From DAOTUL01 sp034437435 (GTDB lineage: Bacteria; Chloroflexota; Anaerolineae; Aggregatilineales; Phototrophicaceae): DNA of 46,163 bases. A model generated the notes under the pieces. That model was not told the DNA's origin. It did not search any database and saw only the letters and a program-made list of their open reading frames with translations. Positions 1-8,518 of the stretch are shown here, piece by piece (position 1 is the stretch's first letter; every line of letters begins with the position of its first letter). The stretch lies in assembly GCA_964417785.1 (NCBI GenBank), contig CAYQJO010000006.1, positions 1 through 46,163 on the forward strand, in the 5' to 3' direction. Made by a program: the position numbers and the translations under genes.

Positions 1-1100
1 ATCTTTTGGTGATTATCTTCCCCCCCGATTTTTTGGCCCCCCCAATTTTTGTCCCCCGGAAAGAAAAACCCGCCCGCGGGTGTCTCATCGATCACCAAAA
101 AGCCGAGTTCGTCCGCCATATCAAGCTGCTGCTCGGAGTAGGGATAGTGTGTGGTGCGGAAAGAATTTGCACCCGTCCAGCGCATCAGCGCGTAGTCCTT
201 GATAATCAAGGCGGGTAGCAGCCCTTTACCTATGATGGGAAAGTCTTCATGGCGACCGAATCCGAGCAGTGTCACCGGCTCACCGTTGAGCAGCAGCCGG
301 TCGCCATCGACCACAAACGTGCGAATACCGACGCGCAGCGTGTAGCTATCGACCGCTGTGCCATCCTGGAGTAGTTCGACCTTCAGATCGTAGAGATTGG
401 GCGATTCCGGCGACCAAAACGCCGCATCCGGTACCCTGAGTGTGAGCGATTCCGTGCTGGTCTCGCCGCTGAGTTCCACGCCATGACCGCTGAGCGTGGC
501 GCGTACATTGCCGTCGCCACGCGCCACTGTGACCGTGACCACACCGTCGTTGTCGTCGATGCCGGTGACGACCGTGACATCGTCAATCGCGTTCTGCGGC
601 ACGGTGTAGATCAGCACCGGGCGATCAATGCCACGATAGGGGAAGAAATCGTAGTTGGCACTGGGGAAGGAGCGCATAAAGCCGCTGATCCCATGCTCGC
701 TGGCGACATTGCCCGGTGGGACCCGGTCGGCGGCCAGTTCGCCGTCCACACGTACAACCAACGTATTGCCCGATTCCTTGACCCTATCGGTGATGTCGAA
801 AGCGAAGGGAAGATGACCGCCTTCATGTTCGCCCAGGCGTTGATCGTTGAGCCACACTTCCGCCAGATAATTGACGGAGTTGAACCGGATGAAAATCTGC
901 TGACCGCGCCAGCCCCAGGGGAGTTCAAAGCTGGTCTGATACCATGCCGTGCCGGTGTGGTCCCGCGAGTCGGTGAACTGTTCGTTCCAACTGGCTGGGA
1001 CCGCGATCCATTCGGCAAAATCATCGCCATCCAGGCTGAAGCGCCAGAAGCCGGATAAATCGACAAACTGGCGGTGGATATTCGATTGTGGGTACAGCAT
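1..1100 (-). CDS. uidA: Beta-glucuronidase, GH2 family (3' end outside the window)
   Basis: Glycoside hydrolase family 2 enzyme that would release glucuronic acid from beta-glucuronides. My reading from the ATG at 1100 gives about 366 residues with no stop before the window edge. It shows the GH2 order: sugar-binding jelly roll (about 1-175), immunoglobulin-like domain (about 176-265), then the start of the TIM barrel. The stretch GFGRHED (residues 281-287) and the following GANSFRTTHYPYSE are typical of beta-glucuronidases rather than beta-galactosidases. Both catalytic glutamates lie in the missing part. A GGAG precedes the start, which is 13 bases after the ABC ATPase stop, so it is the last visible gene of the uptake operon. 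The final ~20 codons read from homopolymer-rich sequence (1-70) and are unreliable. Family call is firm; glucuronide as substrate is inferred from motifs. Confidence 0.85.
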   Translation of the reverse strand, partial: MLYPQSNIHRQFVDLSGFWRFSLDGDDFAEWIAVPASWNEQFTDSRDHTGTAWYQTSFELPWGWRGQQIFIRFNSVNYLAEVWLNDQRLGEHEGGHLPFAFDITDRVKESGNTLVVRVDGELAADRVPPGNVASEHGISGFMRSFPSANYDFFPYRGIDRPVLIYTVPQNAIDDVTVVTGIDDNDGVVTVTVARGDGNVRATLSGHGVELSGETSTESLTLRVPDAAFWSPESPNLYDLKVELLQDGTAVDSYTLRVGIRTFVVDGDRLLLNGEPVTLLGFGRHEDFPIIGKGLLPALIIKDYALMRWTGANSFRTTHYPYSEQQLDMADELGFLVIDETPAGGFFFPGDKNWGGQKIGGEDNHQK

Positions 1101-1113
1101 TGAAGTCTCCGTC

Positions 1114-2133
1114 CTAGCTGATCTTGGCTATGCCCTTGAGGTCCAATTCTTCTGCGAAATGGCAGGCCACGATGCGGTCACCTTCAATCTTACGAAGCGG
1201 AGGTGTTTCTGTTTTACAGCGATCCTGGACATAGGGGCAGCGTGGATGGAAGTAACAACCCGACGGTGTATTGGCCGGGTCCGCCACATCGCCTTCCAGG
1301 ATGATCCGATCGGTGCGATTGCGTGGGTCGGGTTTGGGAATGGCCGAAAGCAGCGCTTCCGTATAGGGATGTTTCGGTTCCTGGTACAACTGGCGTGTCG
1401 TCGCCATCTCCGCAAGCTGCCCGACATACATCACGGCGACCCGGTCGGCGACATACTCAACCACACTCAGGTCATGCGAGATGAACAGATACGTCAGGTC
1501 GAAGTCATCCTGGAGTTCGAGCATCAAATTGAGAATCTGCGCCCGGACCGATACGTCCAATGCCGAAACGGCCTCGTCTGCAATGACCAGTGCTGGTTCT
1601 AATGCCAGCGCACGCGCAATACTGATACGCTGCCGCTGACCACCGCTGAAAGCGTGCGGATAGCGCTTCATGAACTCAGGCCGCAGGCCCACCCGGCGCA
1701 GCAGATAGACGATTCGGTCCTCAAGCTCCTGGCTGTTGGTCGTACCGTGAATACGCAGCGGGTCGGCGATGATTTCGTAGACGGTCATGCGCGGATTCAA
1801 TGACGAATACGGGTCCTGGAAGATCATACGTATTTGCCGCCAGTACGTTTTAAGTTGTCTGTCATTGAGACCGGCGAGGTCCACGCTGCCGCTGCCGTTG
1901 GGCTGGAACATCATGTTGCCGCCGGTGGGTTCATAGGCGCGGACAAGGCAGCGCCCAATGGTGGTTTTGCCGCAACCGCTTTCACCGACCAATCCGAGTG
2001 TCTCGCCGCGTTTGATGTAGAAGCTTACATCGTCTACAGCTTTGACGTGATTCACCACCCGCTGCAGGATACCAGCGCGGATGGGGAAATACATTTTGAG
2101 ATTGTTGACTTCGAGCAGAATATCGTCCGTCAT
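1114..2133 (-). CDS. ABC transporter ATPase, OppF/DppF type
   Basis: Second ATP-hydrolysing subunit of an oligopeptide/dipeptide-type (family 5) importer; 339 residues, normal length. Visible motifs are the Walker A GESGCGKTT (50-58), Q-loop FQDP near 105, signature FSGGQRQR (162-169), Walker B ALVIADE (about 181-187) and switch His220. The C-terminal extension has spaced cysteines (GCYFHPRCP, then DRC), as in Opp/Dpp ATPases. Its ATG overlaps the TGA of the OppD-like gene by four bases (ATGA), indicating translational coupling. In this family many systems import oligosaccharides rather than peptides. The LacI gene upstream and glucuronidase downstream make a glycoside substrate more likely here, but sequence alone does not prove it. 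Confidence 0.93.
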   Translation of the reverse strand: MTDDILLEVNNLKMYFPIRAGILQRVVNHVKAVDDVSFYIKRGETLGLVGESGCGKTTIGRCLVRAYEPTGGNMMFQPNGSGSVDLAGLNDRQLKTYWRQIRMIFQDPYSSLNPRMTVYEIIADPLRIHGTTNSQELEDRIVYLLRRVGLRPEFMKRYPHAFSGGQRQRISIARALALEPALVIADEAVSALDVSVRAQILNLMLELQDDFDLTYLFISHDLSVVEYVADRVAVMYVGQLAEMATTRQLYQEPKHPYTEALLSAIPKPDPRNRTDRIILEGDVADPANTPSGCYFHPRCPYVQDRCKTETPPLRKIEGDRIVACHFAEELDLKGIAKIS

Positions 2134-3155
2134 GAACCGGTTTCCTCATAGAGTACACAGCGCACCGTTCGCCCATCGGGCATATGGATCAGTTCCGGAT
2201 GGATGACGTTACACTTGCCTGGTATACGCTTATCGCAGCGGGGATGGAAGGGGCATCCGGACGGGCGGTTAAATGGGTCGGGTACGGTACCTTCAATGGG
2301 GTCTAACTTCTGTTCGCGTCCCAGCCCCAATCGTGGGATGGAACGCAAAAGGGCCTGGGTGTAGGGATGGAGCGGATCGTAGAAAATCGAATCCACACTG
2401 GCCTGCTCTACCACCTCGCCTAGGTACATAACCACCACTTCATCGCACATCTCGGCAATGACGCCCAGGTCGTGGGTGATGAGCATGACAGCCATGCCGA
2501 ACTGTTTCTGCAAGCCTTGCATCAGCGATATAATTTGCGCCTGGGTGGTCACATCGAGCGCTGTTGTGGGTTCGTCAGCGATCAACAGCATCGGCTGGCA
2601 GGCCAGTGCCATCGCGATCATGGCCCGCTGGCGCATCCCGCCGGAAAGCTGGAAGGTGTAGTTGTCGATGCGCATATCCGGATTGGGGATGCCCACCAAC
2701 CGCAGCAGTTCGACGGCCTGTTCGCGGGCCTGCTCCTTCGTCATATCACGGTGCAGCAATATGCCTTCCATGATCTGATTGCCGATAGTGTGGACCGGGC
2801 TGAGCGAGTTCATCGGCTCCTGGAAAATCATAGCAATGGAGTCGCCGCGAATATCCTGGATTTCCTGGCTCCATTGGGGCAGCGCGACCAGATCAACGAC
2901 ATCGGCGTTACCGTTGGCCGCACCGCGATTGAACAAGACTTGACCTTCGACGATCCTGCCTGGCTTGAACACCAGTTGCAGGATAGAGAAGGCGGTCACG
3001 CTTTTGCCGCAACCGCTCTCGCCCACGATGCCGAGGGTAATGCCACGCTTGAGCGTGAAGTCCACACCGTCAACGGCTTTGACGATACCTTCATCCAGGA
3101 GAAAGTGGGTCTTGAGACCCTTTACCTCAAGTAGAATTTCGTTGTTATCCGACAT
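2130..3155 (-). CDS. ABC transporter ATPase, OppD/DppD type
   Basis: First ATPase of the same importer, 341 residues. Walker A GESGCGKS lies at residues 45-52, followed by the signature LSGGMRQR, Walker B LLIADEPTTALD and H-loop LITHDLG. The C-terminal oligopeptide-transporter domain carries GCPFHPRCD. It pairs with the OppF-like subunit, whose start overlaps this stop by four bases, and lies six bases downstream of the OppC-like permease stop. The start at 3155 is the first ATG and gives the usual N-terminus (LLEVKGLKTHF). Confidence 0.93.
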   Translation of the reverse strand: MSDNNEILLEVKGLKTHFLLDEGIVKAVDGVDFTLKRGITLGIVGESGCGKSVTAFSILQLVFKPGRIVEGQVLFNRGAANGNADVVDLVALPQWSQEIQDIRGDSIAMIFQEPMNSLSPVHTIGNQIMEGILLHRDMTKEQAREQAVELLRLVGIPNPDMRIDNYTFQLSGGMRQRAMIAMALACQPMLLIADEPTTALDVTTQAQIISLMQGLQKQFGMAVMLITHDLGVIAEMCDEVVVMYLGEVVEQASVDSIFYDPLHPYTQALLRSIPRLGLGREQKLDPIEGTVPDPFNRPSGCPFHPRCDKRIPGKCNVIHPELIHMPDGRTVRCVLYEETGS

Positions 3156-3161
3156 AGTTCC

Positions 3162-4310
3162 TTATCCGTAGGGATCAGCAGCATCACGCAGGCCGTCACC
3201 CAGGAAGTTGAGCGCCAGCACCGCAATCACCACACCCAGCGCTGGTGTCAGCAGCCAGGGCGCAGTCGCAATCGTGCGGACGTTCTGGGCTTCCTGGAGC
3301 AGCACCCCCCAACTGACCACTGGTGGTCGCAAACCCAGGCCGAGGAAACTCAGCGAGGTCTCCGCCAGGATCATGTTCGGGATTGCCAGAGTCACCGATG
3401 CAATGACGTGACTGTAAAACGCTGGCAGCATGTGCTGGAACATCACCTTGCTTTTGCTGGCTCCGTCCAACCGGGCCGCCATGACGAAATCTTCCTCACG
3501 CAGTGTCAGGAAGCGGCCACGCACCACACGCGCCAGTCCGGTCCAGCCAATCAAGGACAGGATGATGGTGATTGCGAAATAGATTTGTATTGGCGTCCAT
3601 GTGAGCGGTAACGCCGCTGATAGACCCAGCCACAGCGGTATCGTCGGGATTGAACGCACAAACTCGATGACACGCTGGATAAAGTTATCGATACCACCGC
3701 CATAATAGCCGGAGATACCACCGATCACGATGCCGAGCAGCAGACTGATGGTCACACCAACCAGGCCGATTGACATCGAGATTCGTGTCCCCATCATAAT
3801 GCGGCTGACCACATCGCGGCCCAGGCGATCTGCGCCGATCAAAAACACCGGGGATTCGCCGTCACTCGGACCATAGAGATGAATGTTGGTTTCAAACAAA
3901 CCCAGTATCTTGTAGGAATAACCTTCGACAAACAGACTGACCGGGACTTTGGTTTCCGGATCGATGACAAAGGTCCGGCGCAGCGCCACCGGGTCAATTT
4001 CAGACTTGTAGCCATTGACATAGGGTGCGAATTTGAAACCATCGCTGGTATCAAACAGATGCAATGTCTGCGGCGGGGCATAGGTCAACTGGGTGTTGGT
4101 CTCGGTTGCCGGGAATGGGGCGAAGAACTCAGCAAACAGGGCGACCGTGTAGATCATCAGTGTGACGACACCACCCAGCATCGCCAGCTTGTGTTTGCGG
4201 AAGCGCAGCCACATCAACGTCCATTGAGACGCCACATAAACATTCGCTTCTTGTTCCTGTGGTATTGCCTGCGGTAACGCGCTCTCCCCAGGGCGAATTT
4301 CAGCTTCCAT
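3162..4310 (-). CDS. ABC transporter permease, OppC/DppC type
   Basis: Inner-membrane permease subunit, 382 residues. This is longer than the usual ~300 because of an extracytoplasmic insertion of about 100 residues between the first and second membrane segments (residues ~65-165). The C-terminal half has five hydrophobic segments and the permease EAA-type loop around VMAARLDGASKSKVMFQHMLP. A GGAG nine bases before the ATG supports the start. It sits 15 bases after the OppB-like stop. The large insertion is seen in a subset of family-5 permeases and may contact the binding protein (inference). Confidence 0.92.
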   Translation of the reverse strand: MEAEIRPGESALPQAIPQEQEANVYVASQWTLMWLRFRKHKLAMLGGVVTLMIYTVALFAEFFAPFPATETNTQLTYAPPQTLHLFDTSDGFKFAPYVNGYKSEIDPVALRRTFVIDPETKVPVSLFVEGYSYKILGLFETNIHLYGPSDGESPVFLIGADRLGRDVVSRIMMGTRISMSIGLVGVTISLLLGIVIGGISGYYGGGIDNFIQRVIEFVRSIPTIPLWLGLSAALPLTWTPIQIYFAITIILSLIGWTGLARVVRGRFLTLREEDFVMAARLDGASKSKVMFQHMLPAFYSHVIASVTLAIPNMILAETSLSFLGLGLRPPVVSWGVLLQEAQNVRTIATAPWLLTPALGVVIAVLALNFLGDGLRDAADPYG

Positions 4311-4325
4311 AAGACTTGCTCCAGT

Positions 4326-5312
4326 CTACTCGTAGCGGATGCGCGGATCGAGCCACGCCAGGATAATGTCGGAGATGAGCGTTCCGATCAGCGTCAACAC
4401 ACTGAGCAGCAGAATGAACGCACCTGCCAGATACATATCCTGCGAGGTCAGCGACCGCAGCAGCAGCGGGCCGGTTGTGGGCAGGCTCAACACGACTGCG
4501 ACGATGAGCGAACCGGATACCAGCGTCGGCAGCAGCCAGCCAGCGGTACTGACGAAGGGGTTGAGTGCGACACGCACCGGGTACTTCATAATGACGCGCC
4601 GGCGGGACAGTCCTTTGGCGTATCCGGTGATGACGTAGGGCTTCTTAAGCTCGTCCAGCAAATTGGCCCGCATGATGCGGATCAGGCTGGCAGCACCGGC
4701 GGTTCCCAGGATAATCATCGGAATCCAGAGGTGTTTGAGCAGGTCCCACACTTTCGCCAGACTCCAGGGAGCCTCCGAGTATTCTGGCGAGAATAAACCG
4801 CCCACGCTCTGATTAAAGTATTTAAACGCGACATACATCAACACCAGGGCGATCAGGAAATTGGGAATCGCCAGACCGAGGAAACCGAAGAAGGTGGCAA
4901 TGTAATCGCCAATGGAATACTGGTTCACAGCCGAGTAGATGCCGATGGGAAAGGCGATGACCCAGGTGAAAACCAGTGTGCTGAGGGAAATCAGGAGCGT
5001 CAGAGACAGACGACTCCAGATCATATCCTCAACCGGACGGTTCCATTCAAAAGAAATGCCAAAGTCGCCCTTTAAGACGATATTGGTAATCCATTTGTAG
5101 TATTGGACGTAAATCGGCTGATCCAGACCAAACCGCTGGTTGAGCGCTTCAATGACTTCTGCCTCAACCGTCTCGCCACTGGCGGACAGATTGGCGATAT
5201 ACGAGGTCAGATAGTCACCGGGAGGCAACTGGATAATAATGAACGCCACCAGCGAGATGGCAATCATAGTCGGGATCATCAAGAACAAACGACGAACAAT
5301 AAACTGTGCCAT
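4326..5312 (-). CDS. ABC transporter permease, OppB/DppB type
   Basis: Partner permease of the OppC-like subunit, 328 residues from the chosen ATG at 5312, which gives the family N-terminus MAQFIVRRLFLMIP and has AAGGA at good spacing. An ATG 51 bases upstream would lie inside the intergenic hairpin and is less likely. The protein has six predicted membrane segments, a periplasmic loop after the first, and the EAA loop around ITGYAKGLSRRRVIMKYP. It is separated from the binding-protein gene by 75 bases containing a perfect 12-bp hairpin, a common way to give the binding protein more mRNA than the membrane subunits. Confidence 0.92.
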   Translation of the reverse strand: MAQFIVRRLFLMIPTMIAISLVAFIIIQLPPGDYLTSYIANLSASGETVEAEVIEALNQRFGLDQPIYVQYYKWITNIVLKGDFGISFEWNRPVEDMIWSRLSLTLLISLSTLVFTWVIAFPIGIYSAVNQYSIGDYIATFFGFLGLAIPNFLIALVLMYVAFKYFNQSVGGLFSPEYSEAPWSLAKVWDLLKHLWIPMIILGTAGAASLIRIMRANLLDELKKPYVITGYAKGLSRRRVIMKYPVRVALNPFVSTAGWLLPTLVSGSLIVAVVLSLPTTGPLLLRSLTSQDMYLAGAFILLLSVLTLIGTLISDIILAWLDPRIRYE

Positions 5313-5337
5313 ACACGAATTCCTTAAATCCAGGACG

Positions 5338-5364
5338 GATGCACCGCCCTTGGGGCGGTGCATC
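5338..5364 (-). promoter_or_regulatory. Intergenic hairpin between binding protein and permease genes
   Basis: GATGCACCGCCC pairs perfectly with GGGCGGTGCATC across a 3-base loop. On the transcribed minus strand no T-run follows, so it is not a standard intrinsic terminator. It more likely stabilises the 3' end of the binding-protein message or causes partial attenuation, giving less permease than binding protein (inference). Confidence 0.6.
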
Positions 5365-5387
5365 TGCCACAGTTACTTACGAGTGGA

Positions 5388-7274
5388 TTACTCGTAGAAG
5401 TAAGTGAACGGATTGGTCGGGCCGGGATGCGGGTAGAGCCACGCAGCCGGGAAGGTCGCCGGGACGTTCTTCATGTCCACCTTCTTGATGCCGTATCCGG
5501 GCGGGGTCAGAATAGTGCCGATGACGTAGAATTCATCGGCGGCGATCTGAAGGATTTCCTCCATCAGTTCGTTCTGGCGTTCCGGATCAGCGGTGACCTT
5601 GATTTCGTTGTAGAGGTCCATCTGACGCTGCGGGGCCTCGGGCGGCTGCACACCACGTGCATCACCTTCGTACCAGTAGCGCCACAGCGGTGCGAAGTTG
5701 CTCTCGTTGCTGTAGGGGAAGTACCAGCGCGGTTCCAGTATCACATCCAGACCACCGTCACCACCCCAGACATTCGCCTGCTGCTGGTTGGCGTCTTTGC
5801 GGTCATAGAAGATTGAACGGTCGATGACGTTCGGGCGCATATCGATACCGACCTCGGCCCAGTACTGGGAGATGAGTTCGAGCATGTCGATACCATCGGG
5901 GTTGACGGTGATAACGTCGATCGTGAAGGTAATGCGGTTGCCATCTGGTCCCAGACGGAAGCCATCGCCGTCGCGTTCGGTGTAACCCGCCATATCCAGA
6001 TGCTCGTTCGCCAGGTCCAGGTTATATTCGGTGTACTGTTTGGCAAGCTGTTCGTTGTAGAAGGGCGAGGTTGGACGCGGGGCGGCCTGGTAGGGTTCGC
6101 CCTGGCCGATGAAGATCAGCTCGTTCAGTTCAGAACGGTTGATAGCGTAGGACAGACCGATACGGAAGTCTTTGTTGTTGAAGACCTCGTTCAGGGCTGT
6201 TTCTTCGGTCGTCAGGTTCAAGGCGATGATCATGGTGTTCATGCTGGAGGGAACGGTCTCGAAGAACTCGTAACCACCGGCTTCCATGTTGTCGAAGAAG
6301 ACAGCCTTGTTGGCGTTAGTGGCGATATGGCGGTCCATCATGTCGATCTCGCCGTTGAGCGTCCGCAGCACCAACGTTTCGGTGTCCTCACCGTAGTCCA
6401 ACTGAACCTTGTCGAAATAGGGATACTGGTTGCCAGCCGAGTCGACTTTCCAGTAGTAGGGATTACGCGACAGTGTAACCTGTGTGGCAACACCGTCCAT
6501 AGCGTTATCGAGTCCCCAGGCATTGATGGTGGGTTTCACGAATTGCCACTCGTCCCGGATCGTATCCCAGAAGTCAACCCAGTTATCCAGACCAGCTTCT
6601 TCCACGAATGCTTCATAGCCATCCGGGTTGTATTCCGGGTGGTACTGCTGTATGGCGTGAGCGGGATAGTCCATCATACCGGTGCCAGCAGGGGTCGCCA
6701 GACGCTGCATGAACAGACCGTTCGGCGCAGCAAAGGTGAACTTGATGGTGTAGTCATCCACGGCCTCGACGGTGCCGGGTTCACCACCACTGACCATCCA
6801 CTCCGGCGGGGTAGGGCTGACATCGGTGTTGATCATGCTGGATTCCCACCAGAAGACGATGTCGTTAGCGGTGAAGGGAACACCGTCCGACCACATCATG
6901 CCTTCGCGCAGGTAGAAGGTAAATTCGGTACCTTCTTCGTTGATGTCCCAGCTACTGGCGACGTTAGGGACCACCTCGGTCCATTCCGGATTCCAGCGGA
7001 CCAGGCCTTCGTAACCGACGGTACGGAGCAGCAGTGCGCCGTCGTTACCGCCGCGCAGGCCCATGCGCCATGTACCGCCGTAATTGCCGACACCTTCCAC
7101 ACCGTCGATGACCAGCGGTTCGGCTGAGATACGTTCTGCAACTGGCGGCAGTTCACCTTGCTGGACCATCGCGGCCAGTTCGGGGGCTTCGTTGTAGGTC
7201 ATATCCTGTGCGCCAACGATGGAGATTGCCATCGCCAGCAGGGCCAGAACAAAAATCAGTCTGACATGTTTCAT
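5388..7274 (-). CDS. Family-5 extracellular solute-binding protein
   Basis: High-affinity receptor of the importer, 628 residues, exported outside the membrane. The ATG at 7274 is preceded by AAGGAG at nine bases; an upstream ATG eight codons earlier has no such site. Residues 1-23 form a Sec signal peptide with a short basic start, a hydrophobic core and a likely cut near VGA-Q; there is no lipobox cysteine. The mature protein has family-5 features: YGGTWRM near the N-terminus, WSDGVPFTANDIVFWW, RIGLSYAINRSELNE and a C-terminal domain rich in aromatics. First structural gene of the cluster after lacI. Ligand unknown; the linked glucuronidase suggests a glycoside, though peptides remain possible. 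Confidence 0.92.
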   Translation of the reverse strand: MKHVRLIFVLALLAMAISIVGAQDMTYNEAPELAAMVQQGELPPVAERISAEPLVIDGVEGVGNYGGTWRMGLRGGNDGALLLRTVGYEGLVRWNPEWTEVVPNVASSWDINEEGTEFTFYLREGMMWSDGVPFTANDIVFWWESSMINTDVSPTPPEWMVSGGEPGTVEAVDDYTIKFTFAAPNGLFMQRLATPAGTGMMDYPAHAIQQYHPEYNPDGYEAFVEEAGLDNWVDFWDTIRDEWQFVKPTINAWGLDNAMDGVATQVTLSRNPYYWKVDSAGNQYPYFDKVQLDYGEDTETLVLRTLNGEIDMMDRHIATNANKAVFFDNMEAGGYEFFETVPSSMNTMIIALNLTTEETALNEVFNNKDFRIGLSYAINRSELNELIFIGQGEPYQAAPRPTSPFYNEQLAKQYTEYNLDLANEHLDMAGYTERDGDGFRLGPDGNRITFTIDVITVNPDGIDMLELISQYWAEVGIDMRPNVIDRSIFYDRKDANQQQANVWGGDGGLDVILEPRWYFPYSNESNFAPLWRYWYEGDARGVQPPEAPQRQMDLYNEIKVTADPERQNELMEEILQIAADEFYVIGTILTPPGYGIKKVDMKNVPATFPAAWLYPHPGPTNPFTYFYE

Positions 7275-7364
7275 GTAAAGTAGCTCCTTATAGATCAATC
7301 GACAAAATATGCATATAGCTTCTTTACCTTATGGGCTTTCGTTGAACACCTCCTTCACTCTCAT

Positions 7365-7396
7365 GCGACATTATTTTTGACGGTGCGCGACATTAT
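7365..7396. promoter_or_regulatory. Direct repeat in the binding-protein upstream region
   Basis: The decamer GCGACATTAT occurs at 7365-7374 and 7387-7396, spaced 22 bases apart (about two helical turns). It lies in the 118-base gap between lacI and the binding-protein gene; the second copy overlaps the lacI stop. An additional inverted repeat GTGCGC/GCGCAC (7384-7389, 7398-7403) overlaps it. Two same-face decamers suit a regulator site, but no known consensus is matched. The rest of the gap is AT-rich and must hold any promoter for the transporter not supplied by lacI read-through. Confidence 0.3.
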
Positions 7397-8391
7397 GGCG
7401 CACTGTCCCGGATAACAAGCTCATGGTGGAAGTTCACTTCCTGCTCCCCCTCCTGATCGTTGATGCGGTCCAACAGCATCTGCGCTGCCCGCGCACCGAA
7501 CTCGAAGTTGGTCAGTGTCAGGCGCAGTGTGGTGAGGGGAATGCTGTTGACCCTGGAAAGGATGGTATCGTCGTAACCAATCAAGGCGATATCATCGGGA
7601 ACACAACGTCCCATATCGATGCAACCGCGCAGCGCACCACAGGCCACATCGTCGTTGAAACAAACCAAACCGTCGATTTGCATGTGGTCTTGCAGCAAGC
7701 GTACAGCGGCCTGATAGCCGCCTTTCCAGCGTGAATCGGTGGTGGTGGTGAAGTATGTTTCCAGACCCAAAGCCGATGATGCACGGAGGAAGCTGGCTAA
7801 GCGTTCCCGCGTGGCATAAGTGGTTACATGGGTGTTGATGAACGCAAGATGGCGTCGTCCACTGCTGACAAGATGCTCAACAGCAAGCTGCATACCGACC
7901 GTCTCGTCGATCATGGCTCGAGCTGCTGCGTTATCGTGTACTTCCGAATTGAGGACCACCGCTGCCCGCTGGCGTTTCAGATATTCCGTCAACATTTCCG
8001 GTGGTAGATGTGAACTGAAGACCACCACACCATCCACCCGGTCTTCCTCAAACAGGTTAAAGATCGACCGTTCACGTTTGGCGCTGCTGCGATGGTTGGA
8101 GAGAACAATGTGGTAGCCATTCTTCCACAGCACGTCCTCAATACCTTCGAAGATGGCGCTGTAGTAGAGGCTGGAAATGCTTGGGGATACGATACCGATC
8201 TTCAGCGTGGTATCGGTGACAAGGCTGCGGGCAATCCGGTTGGGACGATAGCCCAATTCCCGGACAATTTCTAAGACGTGCTGGCGCGTATGCTCGCTGA
8301 TCTCGCCCTTATTGTTTAATACACGCGAGACCGTCATAGGGGATACTTCGGCCCGCTGAGCCACATCGGCTAATGTCACTCTTTTGGTCAT
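7393..8391 (-). CDS. LacI-family transcriptional regulator
   Basis: DNA-binding repressor of 332 residues from the ATG at 8391 (MTKRVTLADVAQ). The LacI helix-turn-helix and hinge are at 5-60 (VSPMTVSRVLNNKGEIS, then LGYRPNRIARSL), followed by a periplasmic-binding-protein-like effector domain to the C-terminus. An alternative start 16 codons upstream would begin inside the operator and is rejected. No clear Shine-Dalgarno is visible. A promoter-like TTGACA and a double palindrome of the LacI type lie just upstream, so autorepression is likely. It most probably controls the downstream transporter and glucuronidase genes; the inducer is unknown, likely a mono- or disaccharide. Confidence 0.92.
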   Translation of the reverse strand: MTKRVTLADVAQRAEVSPMTVSRVLNNKGEISEHTRQHVLEIVRELGYRPNRIARSLVTDTTLKIGIVSPSISSLYYSAIFEGIEDVLWKNGYHIVLSNHRSSAKRERSIFNLFEEDRVDGVVVFSSHLPPEMLTEYLKRQRAAVVLNSEVHDNAAARAMIDETVGMQLAVEHLVSSGRRHLAFINTHVTTYATRERLASFLRASSALGLETYFTTTTDSRWKGGYQAAVRLLQDHMQIDGLVCFNDDVACGALRGCIDMGRCVPDDIALIGYDDTILSRVNSIPLTTLRLTLTNFEFGARAAQMLLDRINDQEGEQEVNFHHELVIRDSAP

Positions 8392-8412
8392 GAAAACAAA
8401 ATTCTTTGGTTT

Positions 8413-8436
8413 GTTAGCGCTCACGTTAGCGCTAAC
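8413..8436. promoter_or_regulatory. Tandem LacI-type operator
   Basis: Two abutting 12-base sites: GTTAGCGCTCAC (8413-8424, imperfect) and GTTAGCGCTAAC (8425-8436, perfect palindrome). The central AGCGCT core is characteristic of LacI/GalR-family operators. The pair lies 22-45 bases upstream of the lacI ATG and downstream of its likely -10, where binding would block its transcription. Confidence 0.75.
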
Positions 8437-8455
8437 CACGATTAATTGGCTATAG

Positions 8456-8482
8456 ATTAAATCGTTTTTAACTGCTTGTCAA
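8456..8482 (-). promoter_or_regulatory. Putative lacI promoter
   Basis: On the minus strand TTGACA (8477-8482, perfect -35) is followed by TTTAAT (8456-8461, 5/6 to the -10 consensus) at 15-base spacing; a weaker TAATCT lies at 17-base spacing. The operator pair follows about 20 bases downstream of the -10. Confidence 0.5.
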
Positions 8483-8490
8483 GGATTTGC

Positions 8491-8515
8491 CGGGCCGGCA
8501 GGACCGGCCCGTTTT
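8491..8515. terminator. GC-rich hairpin after the MoxR gene
   Basis: CGGGCCGG pairs with CCGGCCCG around a 5-base loop, beginning eight bases after the MoxR stop. The T-run (TTTT) is on the plus-strand side, so for the minus-strand gene the structure lacks a U-tail. It probably marks the 3' end of the MoxR transcript, but termination efficiency is uncertain. Confidence 0.45.
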
Positions 8516-8518
8516 CCT

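Noticed and set aside
6000..7127. Long open frame (375 codons) on the plus strand
   Set aside because: Antisense to the solute-binding protein gene; composition follows the shadow of the real frame and no motif or start signal is present.
8491..8515. Plus-strand intrinsic terminator
   Set aside because: The T-run is on the plus side, but no plus-strand gene lies upstream to be terminated.
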